Notes: a model not told the origin generated them from the letters alone. 64,000 nucleotides of DNA from Catenisphaera adipataccumulans (GCF_014202755.1 NZ_JACHHK010000003.1:275783-339782), one strand, 5' to 3'. Positions 8,676-17,738 are shown, numbered from the stretch's first letter. Numbers and translations are program-made.

Positions 8676-9235
8676 TCTTTTTCCAGATCAGGGTATGGGA
8701 TCAATTTCTGCGGTACATCCGGATGCGGACCAAGCATCTTTTCCATCCACACCATATCGTACCAGCGGCCGAATTTATACCCGCACTTGTGGAACAATCC
8801 GACCCACTGATACCCGAGATGCGCATGGAAATCCACACTGTTATGATTCAGATATTCATCTTCCTCTTCCACATAACCAATGCACGCATTGATATTGATC
8901 ACGCCCATTTTCTTTAATAAGCTTTCCATTTCGTTATACAAGGCTTTGCCGATACCACCGTGCCGGGCATTCCAATCAATATAAATCGACATTTCTGCCG
9001 ACCAATCATATGCTTCCCGGCCGACAAACGGTCCGGCATACGCATAGCCGATCACCCGGCCTTCTTTCTCAGCGATCAAATACGGATATTTTTTCAATAC
9101 GGCTGCCATACGGCGGGCCATCTCATCGGCATCCGGTGCTTCATATTCAAAAGAGATAGCGGTTTTCTCCACATACGGACGATAAATTTCTGCGATCCGC
9201 GGCGCATCGGCCGCCCGTGCTGTTCTGATCTTCAT
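8672..9235 (-). CDS. GNAT N-acetyltransferase, phosphinothricin-acetyltransferase-like
   Basis: A 187-residue GNAT protein. It starts MKIRTARAADAPRIAEIY, continues with the KTAISFEYEAP segment typical of the Pat/YncA-like group, and has an acetyl-CoA loop around HGGIGKALY. That group acetylates small amines such as phosphinothricin or methionine derivatives; the substrate here is unknown. The frame is open 32 codons further upstream, but I place the start at 9235 because GGAGGG lies just before it. The longer version would read through the promoter-like 15-mer. Confidence 0.85.
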   Translation of the reverse strand: MKIRTARAADAPRIAEIYRPYVEKTAISFEYEAPDADEMARRMAAVLKKYPYLIAEKEGRVIGYAYAGPFVGREAYDWSAEMSIYIDWNARHGGIGKALYNEMESLLKKMGVININACIGYVEEEDEYLNHNSVDFHAHLGYQWVGLFHKCGYKFGRWYDMVWMEKMLGPHPDVPQKLIPYPDLEKD

Positions 9236-9253
9236 TGCGTTCCCTCCAATTTT

Positions 9254-9268
9254 TTTCATTATCCTACA
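9254..9268 (-). promoter_or_regulatory. Candidate -10 region upstream of the GNAT gene
   Basis: The minus strand reads TGTAGGATAATGAAA. With TTTTCA 17 bp upstream of GATAAT it forms a weak promoter. The same 15-mer occurs upstream of the GH77 gene. Confidence 0.35.
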
Positions 9269-9290
9269 AAACCATCCAATTGAAAAGACG

Positions 9291-9557
9291 TTATACAAGT
9301 CCTTCACGGATCCCGCCGATGTTTTTGACAAACCGGAATCCTTTTGCTTTTAAAATTCGGCAGGCAAGGCCTGCCCGCGATCCGGTCGCACAGTAAACAT
9401 ACAGCGGGGTATCCAGCGGTGCCTGAAACTTTTTGATCGCCGAAAGCGGCACCGACAGGCTTTCTTCAATATGGCCTGTTTCGTATTCTTCTCTTGAACG
9501 GACATCCAATAATAATCCGCCTGATTGTTTCCATTCCTCAATATCTGTCTTTTTCAT
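9291..9557 (-). CDS. Single-domain rhodanese-like protein
   Basis: An 88-residue rhodanese fold with LLLDVRSREEYETGHI and the active-site loop CATGSRA, whose Cys would carry a persulfide. Single-domain rhodaneses move sulfane sulfur between thiols or act in redox sensing. It is the last gene of a four-gene operon: its ATG overlaps the DUF445 stop by 4 nt. No sulfur-metabolism gene is adjacent, so its role in this operon is unclear. Confidence 0.88.
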   Translation of the reverse strand: MKKTDIEEWKQSGGLLLDVRSREEYETGHIEESLSVPLSAIKKFQAPLDTPLYVYCATGSRAGLACRILKAKGFRFVKNIGGIREGLV

Positions 9558-10405
9558 ACGATCAAATTGATGCAGCCGAGCACAAATCCGATCAAGGCGC
9601 CCAATCGGATGATCAACGTCAGCTCTTTGTTCATGGCCATCAGCACCAGATCCTCCACTTGTTTCACACTCATTACGTTGATCTTTTCTTCTACCATACC
9701 CGATACATGAAAGGTTTCCAATACCGTCGGCAGATAACGATCGACCGCCTGCCGATAATACATATGGATCCGTTCATTGATCCGGTCTTCATCCAAGCCG
9801 CCGTCGGTCATCAGCTCGTGCAGCGACTGATGACGTAAAGCAGAAACTTGATCATGAACGGCCTGTTCGATATAATCCGGACCTTCTTCTGCAACGAATT
9901 TTTCCACTTCATCGGCCATCATGCCGGCCATCGAATCGCCGAAACCATCCGAAAGCAGACGGCCCACAAAAGATCCTTTGGTTTTTTCTGCGATCATCTT
10001 AGATGCTTTCTTCTGGACCATACCATGAATATCTGCTTCGTTCACGGTCTGTTCGATCCGTCCGGCAATCAGCTTTTCCCACGGCTGCGTATCAGCCGGC
10101 ATCCAGTCGCTCAATGGCTGCTGCAGCGCCTGTCGAATTTTATCGGTGATCAATTTCTCCAATGGGCTGTCAATGAGCTGACTGCGCACATCTTCAACAG
10201 ACATCAATTGTTCCGATACGATCGCGCCAGCCGCTTTGGCGATCCGCGCTTTGCCTTTCGGCACCGCCCCGGGCGTAAACGGCAGCCGGAAACCAAACAG
10301 CCGGATCTCCCGACGCGGATAAAACAACATCTTGACCGCAATATAATTGGTGCAGTAACCAATCAAGGCACCGATCAGCGGTCCGGTCCACATTTGTAAA
10401 TTCAT
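9554..10405 (-). CDS. DUF445 family membrane-anchored protein (YheB-like)
   Basis: A 283-residue DUF445 protein. The N-terminal membrane segment contains the family hallmark GYCTNYIAVKMLFYP (about residues 17-31), then PFTPGAVPKGKARIA. A long helical central region follows, and a hydrophobic C-terminal segment (LGALIGFVLGCINLIV) gives a second membrane pass. Function is unknown; B. subtilis YheB belongs to this family. It lies between the ABC exporter genes and the rhodanese, overlapping both neighbours by 4 nt, which implies coupled synthesis with the exporter. Confidence 0.85.
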   Translation of the reverse strand: MNLQMWTGPLIGALIGYCTNYIAVKMLFYPRREIRLFGFRLPFTPGAVPKGKARIAKAAGAIVSEQLMSVEDVRSQLIDSPLEKLITDKIRQALQQPLSDWMPADTQPWEKLIAGRIEQTVNEADIHGMVQKKASKMIAEKTKGSFVGRLLSDGFGDSMAGMMADEVEKFVAEEGPDYIEQAVHDQVSALRHQSLHELMTDGGLDEDRINERIHMYYRQAVDRYLPTVLETFHVSGMVEEKINVMSVKQVEDLVLMAMNKELTLIIRLGALIGFVLGCINLIV

Positions 10406-12180
10406 GCAATTCCTCCGTTTTCGGCTGACGCCGACATGTTTTGATGCCGAACCAACTCGGCATAATATCCATTTTGTTTCATCAATTCAGCATGTGTGCC
10501 TTGTTCCTCGATCTTGCCGTCACGGATCGCGATGATCCAGTCCGCATCGGTAACGGTCGATAATCGATGGGCGATCACGAACGTCGTCCGGCCGGCAGAA
10601 ACCGTACGGATCGCATTTTGTATCTTCCGTTCCGTCAGTGTATCAATGGAAGCCGTCGCTTCATCCAGGATCAGGATCTGCGGATCAGCCAGCAGCGCCC
10701 GGGTAAGCGACAGCAGCTGTTTCTGACCGGTAGACAGACTGTCGCCGCCTTCCCCGATCTCATGGTCAAGACCTTCCGGAAACTGACGGACAATATCGTC
10801 TGCCGCCATCAAGTGCAGTGCTTTTTCAATTTGGCGGTCATCCGCCTGTTCATTGCCATACTTCAAGTTCTCCCGGATCGTTCCTGAAAACAACTGCGGT
10901 GTCTGCAGCACATAACCAATATGGGCATGCAGCCACGACTGACTGCGCTTTCGGACATCTCTGCCGTCGATCAGGATACGGCCCTGCTGCGGTTCGTAAA
11001 ATCGGCAAACCAGATTGACCAACGTTGATTTTCCGGCACCCGTTTCCCCGACAATGCCAACGGTGCTGCCCTGCGGCACATGGAGCGAGAAATGTTCCAG
11101 AACATTTTCTGTTCCGTCCGGATAACGGAAAGTCACATCTTCAAAGGACACATCGCCGTTCAAAGGTTCCCAGTTGTTACGTTTCTGGACAAAAACTGTG
11201 CCGTATTTTTCAATTACAGCCGGCGTATCTTTGACTTCCGGCTGCTGTGCCAGCAGTTCACTTAAACGATCAATGTTGACGCGGATGCCGATCCACGACG
11301 CAATGGTATCCATGATATTCTGGATCGGAGAAAGAAGGCCGATCGCATAGGACATGAATACCGCCAGCGTACCGATGCGCAAAGCTCCCGAAGCGGTCAA
11401 ATATCCACCCTGCTGAAGGACGATAGCCAGCGCACAGGAGGACATCATCGTCACGACCGCGGTCAGCAGCGCGGCATAATGCGTCGTTTTGATCGATGTC
11501 TGATACATCCGGCTGGTCGTATCCTGAAACCGACGAAACATTTTTTGTTCCACATGGTTGATCTGAATACTTTGCATACCCGACAATCCTTCATTGAACC
11601 GGTCAGTGATTTCCGCATTGATCTCACGGACCTTTCGGTTATAGCCGGTCAGCTTTTTTTGAAAGCTGTAAATGATCACGACCGCGATCGGAATGATCAG
11701 TGCCACGAAGAAGGCCAGCTGCCGGTGGATCGTAAACATGACCGCAAATACGCAGATAACATACGATACGTTCCAGACCAGATCCATCAGACGCCACGCA
11801 AACATTTCACCGATCTTGCCCGTATCGCTCATGACCCGGGCATGGATCGATCCGACATTGTGCTGGTTAAAATACGTAAAGGACAAGGTCTGCAGATGAT
11901 GAAAAGCCGTATCGCGCAGATCGCAGTCCAGGCACATCTCGATGCGTCCGCATTGAAACAAACAATAATAATTGTCCAGTTCCTGCAGGATCATCAAGCC
12001 AATATACGCACCAATGAACATCGGCATCGTATCCAGCGTCTGTCCGGCAATAAAATGATCCAGCGCGTAGCTGGTAAACAGCGGATAAAACGAATCCGCT
12101 ACGCTGCTCAGGGTTCCGAGCACGACCATCAGAATCAATGTGCGCCGGTAAGGAATCAAAAAATGACGGATCTTTTTCAT
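10402..12180 (-). CDS. ABC exporter half-transporter, catalytic-site subunit
   Basis: A 592-residue protein with six N-terminal membrane helices (about residues 15-300) and a nucleotide-binding domain. Walker A is GETGAGKST and Walker B is ILILDEATASID with the catalytic Glu. The signature is the non-consensus LSTGQ, and the switch is IAHRLST. Paired with the next gene it forms a heterodimeric multidrug or lipid exporter of the BmrCD/LmrCD/TmrAB type. This subunit supplies Walker A/B for the active site and its LSTGQ for the degenerate one. Its ATG overlaps the partner gene by 4 nt. Cargo unknown. Confidence 0.93.
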   Translation of the reverse strand: MKKIRHFLIPYRRTLILMVVLGTLSSVADSFYPLFTSYALDHFIAGQTLDTMPMFIGAYIGLMILQELDNYYCLFQCGRIEMCLDCDLRDTAFHHLQTLSFTYFNQHNVGSIHARVMSDTGKIGEMFAWRLMDLVWNVSYVICVFAVMFTIHRQLAFFVALIIPIAVVIIYSFQKKLTGYNRKVREINAEITDRFNEGLSGMQSIQINHVEQKMFRRFQDTTSRMYQTSIKTTHYAALLTAVVTMMSSCALAIVLQQGGYLTASGALRIGTLAVFMSYAIGLLSPIQNIMDTIASWIGIRVNIDRLSELLAQQPEVKDTPAVIEKYGTVFVQKRNNWEPLNGDVSFEDVTFRYPDGTENVLEHFSLHVPQGSTVGIVGETGAGKSTLVNLVCRFYEPQQGRILIDGRDVRKRSQSWLHAHIGYVLQTPQLFSGTIRENLKYGNEQADDRQIEKALHLMAADDIVRQFPEGLDHEIGEGGDSLSTGQKQLLSLTRALLADPQILILDEATASIDTLTERKIQNAIRTVSAGRTTFVIAHRLSTVTDADWIIAIRDGKIEEQGTHAELMKQNGYYAELVRHQNMSASAENGGIA

Positions 12181-13958
12181 TGCTTCTCCTCCCCGCGCAT
12201 CTGCAGCGCCGCACTTTTCGCATAAAGACCGCCTTGCCGGATCAATTCTTCATGCGTTCCCTGCTCCACGATCCGGCCATGATCCAAAACATAGATCCGG
12301 TCAGCATGCATCAAGGTGGCCACCCGATGCGAAATGTAGATCCGGGTCGCGCTTTGTGGTTCTGCACGCAGACGTCTGCGGATGGCTTCATCCGTTTCGG
12401 CATCCAGCGCCGAAAAAGAGTCATCGAAAATCATGATCGGCGTCCGACGAATAAGCATCTGCGCAATGGCTGTCCGTTGTTTCTGACCGCCGGACAGCGT
12501 GATTCCCCTTTGACCTACATAAGTTTCATAACCTTGCGGAAAGGTTTCCACCGTATGTGTCAGACCAGCCATCGCTGTCACATGATCTATTGCACTGGTC
12601 TGATCAGCTGCCAGCAGGATATTGTCTTTCAGCGTGCCGGAAAACAAATAGGGCTCCTGACTGACGATGCCGACATGATCACGCAGCCAGCTGCGTTCAA
12701 TCTCCGACAACGGTGTGCCGCCGATCGTGATCGTACCTCGATCTGGTTCATAGAACCGATCCAGAAGCATGGCCAATGTAGACTTGCCCGAACCGGTCGC
12801 CCCGAAAATTCCGATCGTCGCACCGGCAGGGATCACCATGGACACATCTTCCAGTACCATTTGTTTCCGATAAGCAAATGATACATGGTTGAAAGAAATC
12901 GTCTGGTTCATATTCGGTTTCGCAGTGCCGGTTTCTGGTTCGGTCGGCGCTTCCATGATCTCACGCAGACGGCCCAAAGAAATACCGGCCTTGCTTAATT
13001 CTGCAATGATCCGTCCCAAGCCGCGCACCGGCATTGCCAGCAGGGCATTATAAGAAATGAATGCGGTAAATTCACCGGCAGTCAGTGATCCGTTGACGCA
13101 GAAAATGATACCAGCACTCATGACGATCAGATCCCGCAGCGTCGCGATCACATTGCCCGAGACCCAGAAGGATGCCATGATCTTCATCAAATGGACCCAC
13201 AGATTGGTATAACCATGATTCTGTTTTTTGAATCGCTCTTGTTCATACGCTTCTTTGCCGAAAGCCCGCACCACCCGAACACCGGTCAGGTTCTCCTGGA
13301 CAATGGCTGATAATTTGCCTTCCTCCCGGTCGACAGTCTCAAATGACTCGCCGATCCGACGGTGAAAATAAATTGAACCGCCGACCATCACCGGAATATA
13401 GGCTGCGGCGATCAGCGCCAGCACCGGATGAATGGAAATCATAAAATACAACGAGAAAGCGATCATCAGTAATATCTGGAACAACTTCGTCATCTGCTCC
13501 GAAACAAACACTTTGATCGTTTCCACATCCGAAGTACAACGCTGCAGCAAATCGCCGCTGCGATGCGCAGAACGCCAGGCGGCAGTTGTCCGGGTCAGGT
13601 GTTCAAACAGCAGATCGCGCATCCGCCGGGTCAGTGCTTCGGCCCCCTTGGCATTCAGATACTGAAACGCATAACGAAAGGCTGCGGCCGCCATTGCCAT
13701 CACGACTACCAAAGCAGCCATGGCAGAATAGTTTTTCGCAACGGACAGGCTGCGGATATACCGCATCAGCCCGGAAGAGGCCGATGCTGGTGTGCCGACC
13801 AGCGCATCGACAAAATACTGTATAATTTTTGGATTGATCAGATCGAAAAAAGCCACGAAGCAGGCACAGATCATACCGGCAATAAAAAAGCGCTTTGAGC
13901 CAGACAGAAAACGGATCATCAAATGTCGATTTTTGATTCGTTCATTTTGTTTATCCAT
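12177..13958 (-). CDS. ABC exporter half-transporter, degenerate-site subunit
   Basis: A 593-residue partner subunit with six membrane helices and a nucleotide-binding domain. Walker A is GATGSGKST and the signature is the consensus LSGGQ. Walker B ends IMIFDDSFSALD: Asp replaces the catalytic Glu, and the switch region is ISHRVAT. This is the classic asymmetry of heterodimeric ABC exporters. It is the first gene of the operon exporter-exporter-DUF445-rhodanese. No Shine-Dalgarno is visible before the ATG at 13958; an extended -10 (TGATATGGT) ends 7 nt upstream, which suggests a leaderless transcript. Confidence 0.93.
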   Translation of the reverse strand: MDKQNERIKNRHLMIRFLSGSKRFFIAGMICACFVAFFDLINPKIIQYFVDALVGTPASASSGLMRYIRSLSVAKNYSAMAALVVVMAMAAAAFRYAFQYLNAKGAEALTRRMRDLLFEHLTRTTAAWRSAHRSGDLLQRCTSDVETIKVFVSEQMTKLFQILLMIAFSLYFMISIHPVLALIAAAYIPVMVGGSIYFHRRIGESFETVDREEGKLSAIVQENLTGVRVVRAFGKEAYEQERFKKQNHGYTNLWVHLMKIMASFWVSGNVIATLRDLIVMSAGIIFCVNGSLTAGEFTAFISYNALLAMPVRGLGRIIAELSKAGISLGRLREIMEAPTEPETGTAKPNMNQTISFNHVSFAYRKQMVLEDVSMVIPAGATIGIFGATGSGKSTLAMLLDRFYEPDRGTITIGGTPLSEIERSWLRDHVGIVSQEPYLFSGTLKDNILLAADQTSAIDHVTAMAGLTHTVETFPQGYETYVGQRGITLSGGQKQRTAIAQMLIRRTPIMIFDDSFSALDAETDEAIRRRLRAEPQSATRIYISHRVATLMHADRIYVLDHGRIVEQGTHEELIRQGGLYAKSAALQMRGEEKQ

Positions 13959-13965
13959 AGCTTAT

Positions 13966-13974
13966 ACCATATCA
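13966..13974 (-). promoter_or_regulatory. Leaderless-type extended -10 for the ABC exporter operon
   Basis: The minus strand reads TGATATGGT, then 7 nt, then ATG. No ribosome site fits between. Confidence 0.45.
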
Positions 13975-14001
13975 CAAAATGATCCGCAGATTCTATAATT
14001 A

Positions 14002-14010
14002 TGATATTCT
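14002..14010 (+). promoter_or_regulatory. Leaderless-type extended -10 for the TetM-like/NYN gene
   Basis: TGATATTCT is followed by 6 nt and the ATG at 14017, with no Shine-Dalgarno. A TATAAT at 13994-13999 is an alternative -10 and would give a leader of only about 10 nt. Confidence 0.45.
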
Positions 14011-14016
14011 ATTCGT

Positions 14017-16509
14017 ATGAAACAAATCACGATCGGTCTGGTCGCCCATGTGGATGCAGGGAAAACGACCACCATTGAAAGTATATTATACGAAGCCGGG
14101 GCCATTCGTCATTTCGGCCGGGTGGATCATCAGGACGCCTTTTTAGACTACAATGAACAAGAGCGCAGCCGCGGCATCACGATCTACGCCAAAGAAGCCC
14201 GCTTTACCTGGCACGATGCCGAAGTCTGCCTGATCGATACCCCGGGTCATATTGATTTCTCCAGTGAAATGGAACGTACGCTTCAAGTACTGGATGCGGC
14301 CATTCTGATCATCAACGGACAGGACGGCGTCCAAAGCCATACCCGTACGATCTGGGACTGTCTGCAGCACTACCACATTCCAACCTATGTGTTCGTCAAT
14401 AAAATGGACATTTCCTATCAAACACCCGCCCAGCTGATGGCCGATCTGCAGAAAGAATGCAGCGAAAACTGCATTCACTGGAATCAGGAAGACACATGGG
14501 AAAACTGTGCCACCATCAACGATGAAATGTTGGAGGCATTCGTTGAAAACGGGACCATTGATGAACCGTCCATCCGTCAAGCTATCCGCAGCCGGGAATT
14601 GTTTCCGGTTTGTTTCGGCAGTGCCTTAAAACGCGAAGGCATCAAAGAACTGATCGACCTGGCCGTCCGTTACACTGAACCGCCGGCGGCCAAAGAAACA
14701 TTTGGAGCCAAAGTATTTCTGGTGACCGAGGATGAACAAGGCCATCCGCTGACTCATATCAAGATGACCGGCGGCACCCTGAAAGTCAAAGAAACGATCG
14801 ATGAACAGAAAGTCGATCAGATCCGGCTGTATCATGGCACTTCCTATACCGCCGTCGAAGCAGTACAGGCAGGGATGATCTGTGCATTAAAAGGTTTAAA
14901 AGATACCTATCCAGGACAAGGATTAGGCAGTGAACCGGACAGCGAGGCCCCGGTTCTGCAGGCGTACATGAGCTACCAAATGATGCTTCCGGAAACGGTC
15001 GATCCGCTGCAGATGATGAACGTGCTCGAACCGATCGCCAGAGAAGATCCCCAGCTGCAGATCGAATACGATGAACGCCGCCATCAGATTTCGGTCCGCA
15101 TCATGGGTGAGATGCAGATGCAGGTGCTGCAGAAAACGATCGCCGATCAATGCGGGGTGACCGTTGGTTTTCAAGCCGGTAAAGTCGTGCTGAAAGAAAC
15201 CATTGCCGAGCCTGTATACGGCGTCGGTCATTTCGAGCCGCTGCGTCATTATGCCGAGGTGCTGCTGAAGATCGAGCCGCTGCCGCGCGGAGCCGGCATC
15301 AAGGTGGACAACCGCTGCCCGATGGAACACCTGGCATACAATTGGCAAAGCGCAATTGTACGCCAGTTAACGGAACGCACACAAATTGGTGTACTGACCG
15401 GCAGTGCGCTGACCGATGTGAAATTCACGCTGCTTGGCGGCAAGGCCAATGTCAAGCATACCTCCGGCGGCGATTTCCGGCAGGCAACAAGCCGTGCGGT
15501 ACGGCAGGGATTGATGAAAGCACAGAATATTCTGCTTGAGCCGTACTATCAGTTTACGATCACTGTGCCGAATGCCGTATTAAGCAATGTGCTCTATGAT
15601 CTGGATCAACGCGGCGCACAGGTGGACGTTGCCCAAAGCGACAGCCAAATGATCATTACCGGCACCGGTCCGGTCCGTCAGCTGGCCAATTATCAAATGC
15701 GTCTGACTGCCATCACCAAAGGCCAAGGCACATTTACCTGCACCCTGGCCGGTTACGAAGAAAGTCCGGATGCCGAAGCATTGATCCAAGCGGCGGAATA
15801 TGATCCGGAAAGCGACCGCCGTCATCCAACTGGTTCGGTGTTCTGTACCCATGGATCCTCGTTTTCTGTACCGTATGATGAAGTCGAGAATTACATGCAC
15901 CTGCAATGGGACCATTCAACATCGTCCGGTTCTTATCATGCCGTGCGTTATACGATCAGCGAAGAAGAAGCCAAACGCGTATTCAGCCAGGTCTCCGGCC
16001 GTAACCGCAGTGAAAAAAAGATAGACCGCCGGCCAAAGAAAAAAATCGATCTGGAGGCCCAGCCGATCCGTTCACAAACCGTCAAACCGACCTGTATCGT
16101 GGTCGACGGCTACAATCAGATTTTTTCCTGGGACAGCTTGAGAGAACTGGCCCGCAAAGATTATGATGCCGCCAGAGACCGTCTGATCCAGGTATTGGTG
16201 GATTATCAGGCCTTTCATAATTACCGGATGATCCTTGTATTTGATGCCTATCGGGTGCCGGGCAGCCAGCCGCACGATCAGACCTTGGAAAATACGACCA
16301 TCGTTTATACCCGCCATGGCCAGACAGCCGACAGTTATATCGAAAAAATCGTCGGCGATCTGCAGAAGGAATACAACGTGATCGTGGCCAGTTCCGACGG
16401 CTTGATCCAAAACTCGATCCTGGCGCAGGGAGCCCGACGCATGTCCAGCCGGGAACTGGAACACCAGGCACTGCGGGTCAGTGAACAGGCCAAAGCGTAT
16501 ATAAAATAA
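14017..16509 (+). CDS. TetM/EF-G-like ribosomal GTPase fused to a Rae1/YacP-type NYN nuclease domain
   Basis: An 830-residue two-part protein; TetM is about 640. Residues 1 to about 650 are a complete ribosome-protection-type translation GTPase: G1 AHVDAGKTT (10-18), G2 SRGITI (51-56), G3 DTPGH (74-78), G4 NKMD (128-131) and EF-G-like domains III-V. Residues 691-830 are a NYN domain like YacP/Rae1, with VVDGYN, VFDAYR, TADSYIEK, ASSDG and the QGARRMSSREL tail. Rae1 cuts mRNA in the ribosomal A site in B. subtilis. The domain IV loop that contacts the tetracycline site in TetM (SPVSTPADFR) is replaced by KHTSGGDFR, so drug resistance is doubtful. I infer a ribosome-rescue or mRNA-cleavage factor. 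Confidence 0.9.
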   Translation: MKQITIGLVAHVDAGKTTTIESILYEAGAIRHFGRVDHQDAFLDYNEQERSRGITIYAKEARFTWHDAEVCLIDTPGHIDFSSEMERTLQVLDAAILIINGQDGVQSHTRTIWDCLQHYHIPTYVFVNKMDISYQTPAQLMADLQKECSENCIHWNQEDTWENCATINDEMLEAFVENGTIDEPSIRQAIRSRELFPVCFGSALKREGIKELIDLAVRYTEPPAAKETFGAKVFLVTEDEQGHPLTHIKMTGGTLKVKETIDEQKVDQIRLYHGTSYTAVEAVQAGMICALKGLKDTYPGQGLGSEPDSEAPVLQAYMSYQMMLPETVDPLQMMNVLEPIAREDPQLQIEYDERRHQISVRIMGEMQMQVLQKTIADQCGVTVGFQAGKVVLKETIAEPVYGVGHFEPLRHYAEVLLKIEPLPRGAGIKVDNRCPMEHLAYNWQSAIVRQLTERTQIGVLTGSALTDVKFTLLGGKANVKHTSGGDFRQATSRAVRQGLMKAQNILLEPYYQFTITVPNAVLSNVLYDLDQRGAQVDVAQSDSQMIITGTGPVRQLANYQMRLTAITKGQGTFTCTLAGYEESPDAEALIQAAEYDPESDRRHPTGSVFCTHGSSFSVPYDEVENYMHLQWDHSTSSGSYHAVRYTISEEEAKRVFSQVSGRNRSEKKIDRRPKKKIDLEAQPIRSQTVKPTCIVVDGYNQIFSWDSLRELARKDYDAARDRLIQVLVDYQAFHNYRMILVFDAYRVPGSQPHDQTLENTTIVYTRHGQTADSYIEKIVGDLQKEYNVIVASSDGLIQNSILAQGARRMSSRELEHQALRVSEQAKAYIK

Positions 16510-16539
16510 CGATCGGATATTCATCCGATCGTTTATTCG
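16509..16539. terminator. Bidirectional terminator between convergent genes
   Basis: ACGATCGGAT-ATTC-ATCCGATCGT is a 10-bp perfect stem between the TetM-like/NYN gene and the convergent cupin gene. It is followed by TTTATT on the plus strand and has TTATTTT on the minus side. Confidence 0.75.
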
Positions 16540-16874
16540 TTATAGATCAATGCCATGAACACAAGATCCTCATCATATGGATTGGATAAGCCGTGGCTCT
16601 GTCCCGGTTCAATGATGCAGCAGTCGCCCGGGCCGACTTTATGCACCGTGCCGTCGGCATCCGTAAAATCACCGTGCCCCGATAAGATGTAATACGGTTC
16701 GGTATTGTGAACATGAGTGTGAACGCCGATGCCGGCTTTAGGCGGCATCACTACGCGCGCATACATCGTACCGTGGCCGTACAGCTCTTCTGTTTCCAAA
16801 ATGTGATAGAACGTCAGTTCGCCGGGGCCGCCTTTCAAGTTCTTTTTAATTTCTTTTCTCTCTTTACGAATCAT
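16533..16874 (-). CDS. Cupin-domain protein
   Basis: A 113-residue single cupin. Motif 1 is GVHTHVHNTEPYYILSG, with the His-x-His and Glu metal ligands; motif 2 is GPGDCCIIEPGQSHGLSN, with the third His. This is an intact metal site. Small cupins of this type serve as isomerases, oxygenases or binding proteins, and no substrate can be assigned. Its start overlaps the end of the upstream membrane-protein gene by 11 nt, so the two are co-expressed. Confidence 0.85.
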   Translation of the reverse strand: MIRKERKEIKKNLKGGPGELTFYHILETEELYGHGTMYARVVMPPKAGIGVHTHVHNTEPYYILSGHGDFTDADGTVHKVGPGDCCIIEPGQSHGLSNPYDEDLVFMALIYNE

Positions 16875-17697
16875 CTGCTTGTTTCCTTTCTGCTTCGACC
16901 TGACGGTCGATATCCATCTGTCCTCTGCGGATCATCTGCCGCATCAGGACCACCATCAGCATCATGATGACCGTTGCGGCAATGATGTCGATCGGCATAG
17001 CTGCCGCGGCATCGATCCCCAACGCATCGACGATACCGGTAATGACAAAGAAAAATGAAGCACAAAGCTCATATAAATCAACGGTGTTCATCGTTTGATG
17101 CAGCCAGTCCCGGCGCAGAGGTCTCATCTGGCTGCGCAGCCACAAATCGAACAACTGGATCAGCGTAAAAACAAAAACTGCCATGATCATGGCTTGATAA
17201 TATAAATAAGCCCGCAGCTGGAACGCTGAATATAAGATCACTCCATACATTGCCAGCGCAAGGATCAGCAGATTCCAGCCGATCCGGATAGCGGCCGCCC
17301 GCTGACGGTCATGGCTGCCGCGGCGCAGCCTGAGCAAGGCCAGCCGGCAGATACACATCGCGGTATATTCGCAGCCGATCGCGGCGACCCAGATATAATG
17401 GTGATGCAGCCCGATATACAAAAATAAAATGGCCAGGATCGGTTCACCGAAGACCCGCAGTACGGCATATAACACTCTTCGGTTCTGACGGTAACGCAGC
17501 CCGGCAATTGCTTTGCGCTCGTTCAAAAAACGATACGTAAACTTATGTGCGACTTCGATGACCGTAACAACCGCAAACAGGGCCCAATAAATAAAAACAA
17601 TGTTACGGACCCATGTTTGTGTTGTCACCATCAGCGCAATCGCACCGATGATTGCCAGACACGTCAGGATCAGATACCCTTGTACGATTTTTATCAT
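16864..17697 (-). CDS. Integral membrane protein of unknown function
   Basis: A 277-residue protein with about seven hydrophobic helices: residues 5-25, 32-48, 82-100, 106-122, 142-160, 168-186 and 215-255. I do not recognise the family. Loops between helices are rich in Arg (for example LRLRRGSHDRQR), which would be cytoplasmic by the positive-inside rule. The start has no ribosome site: TGGTATGAT ends exactly 6 nt before the ATG at 17697, which points to a leaderless transcript. The cupin gene follows with an 11-nt overlap. Confidence 0.65.
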   Translation of the reverse strand: MIKIVQGYLILTCLAIIGAIALMVTTQTWVRNIVFIYWALFAVVTVIEVAHKFTYRFLNERKAIAGLRYRQNRRVLYAVLRVFGEPILAILFLYIGLHHHYIWVAAIGCEYTAMCICRLALLRLRRGSHDRQRAAAIRIGWNLLILALAMYGVILYSAFQLRAYLYYQAMIMAVFVFTLIQLFDLWLRSQMRPLRRDWLHQTMNTVDLYELCASFFFVITGIVDALGIDAAAAMPIDIIAATVIMMLMVVLMRQMIRRGQMDIDRQVEAERKQADDS

Positions 17698-17703
17698 ACT
17701 ATA

Positions 17704-17712
17704 ATCATACCA
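17704..17712 (-). promoter_or_regulatory. Leaderless-type extended -10
   Basis: The minus strand reads TGGTATGAT, then TATAGT, then ATG. The six-base gap leaves no room for a Shine-Dalgarno sequence. Confidence 0.5.
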
Positions 17713-17738
17713 TATTCTGCGCGGTTCTTTCCACAGCC

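Noticed and set aside
14017..16509. Annotating this gene as tetracycline resistance tet(M)/tet(O)
   Set aside because: The tetracycline-contact loop of domain IV is changed and a NYN nuclease is fused to the end; similarity to TetM alone does not support resistance.
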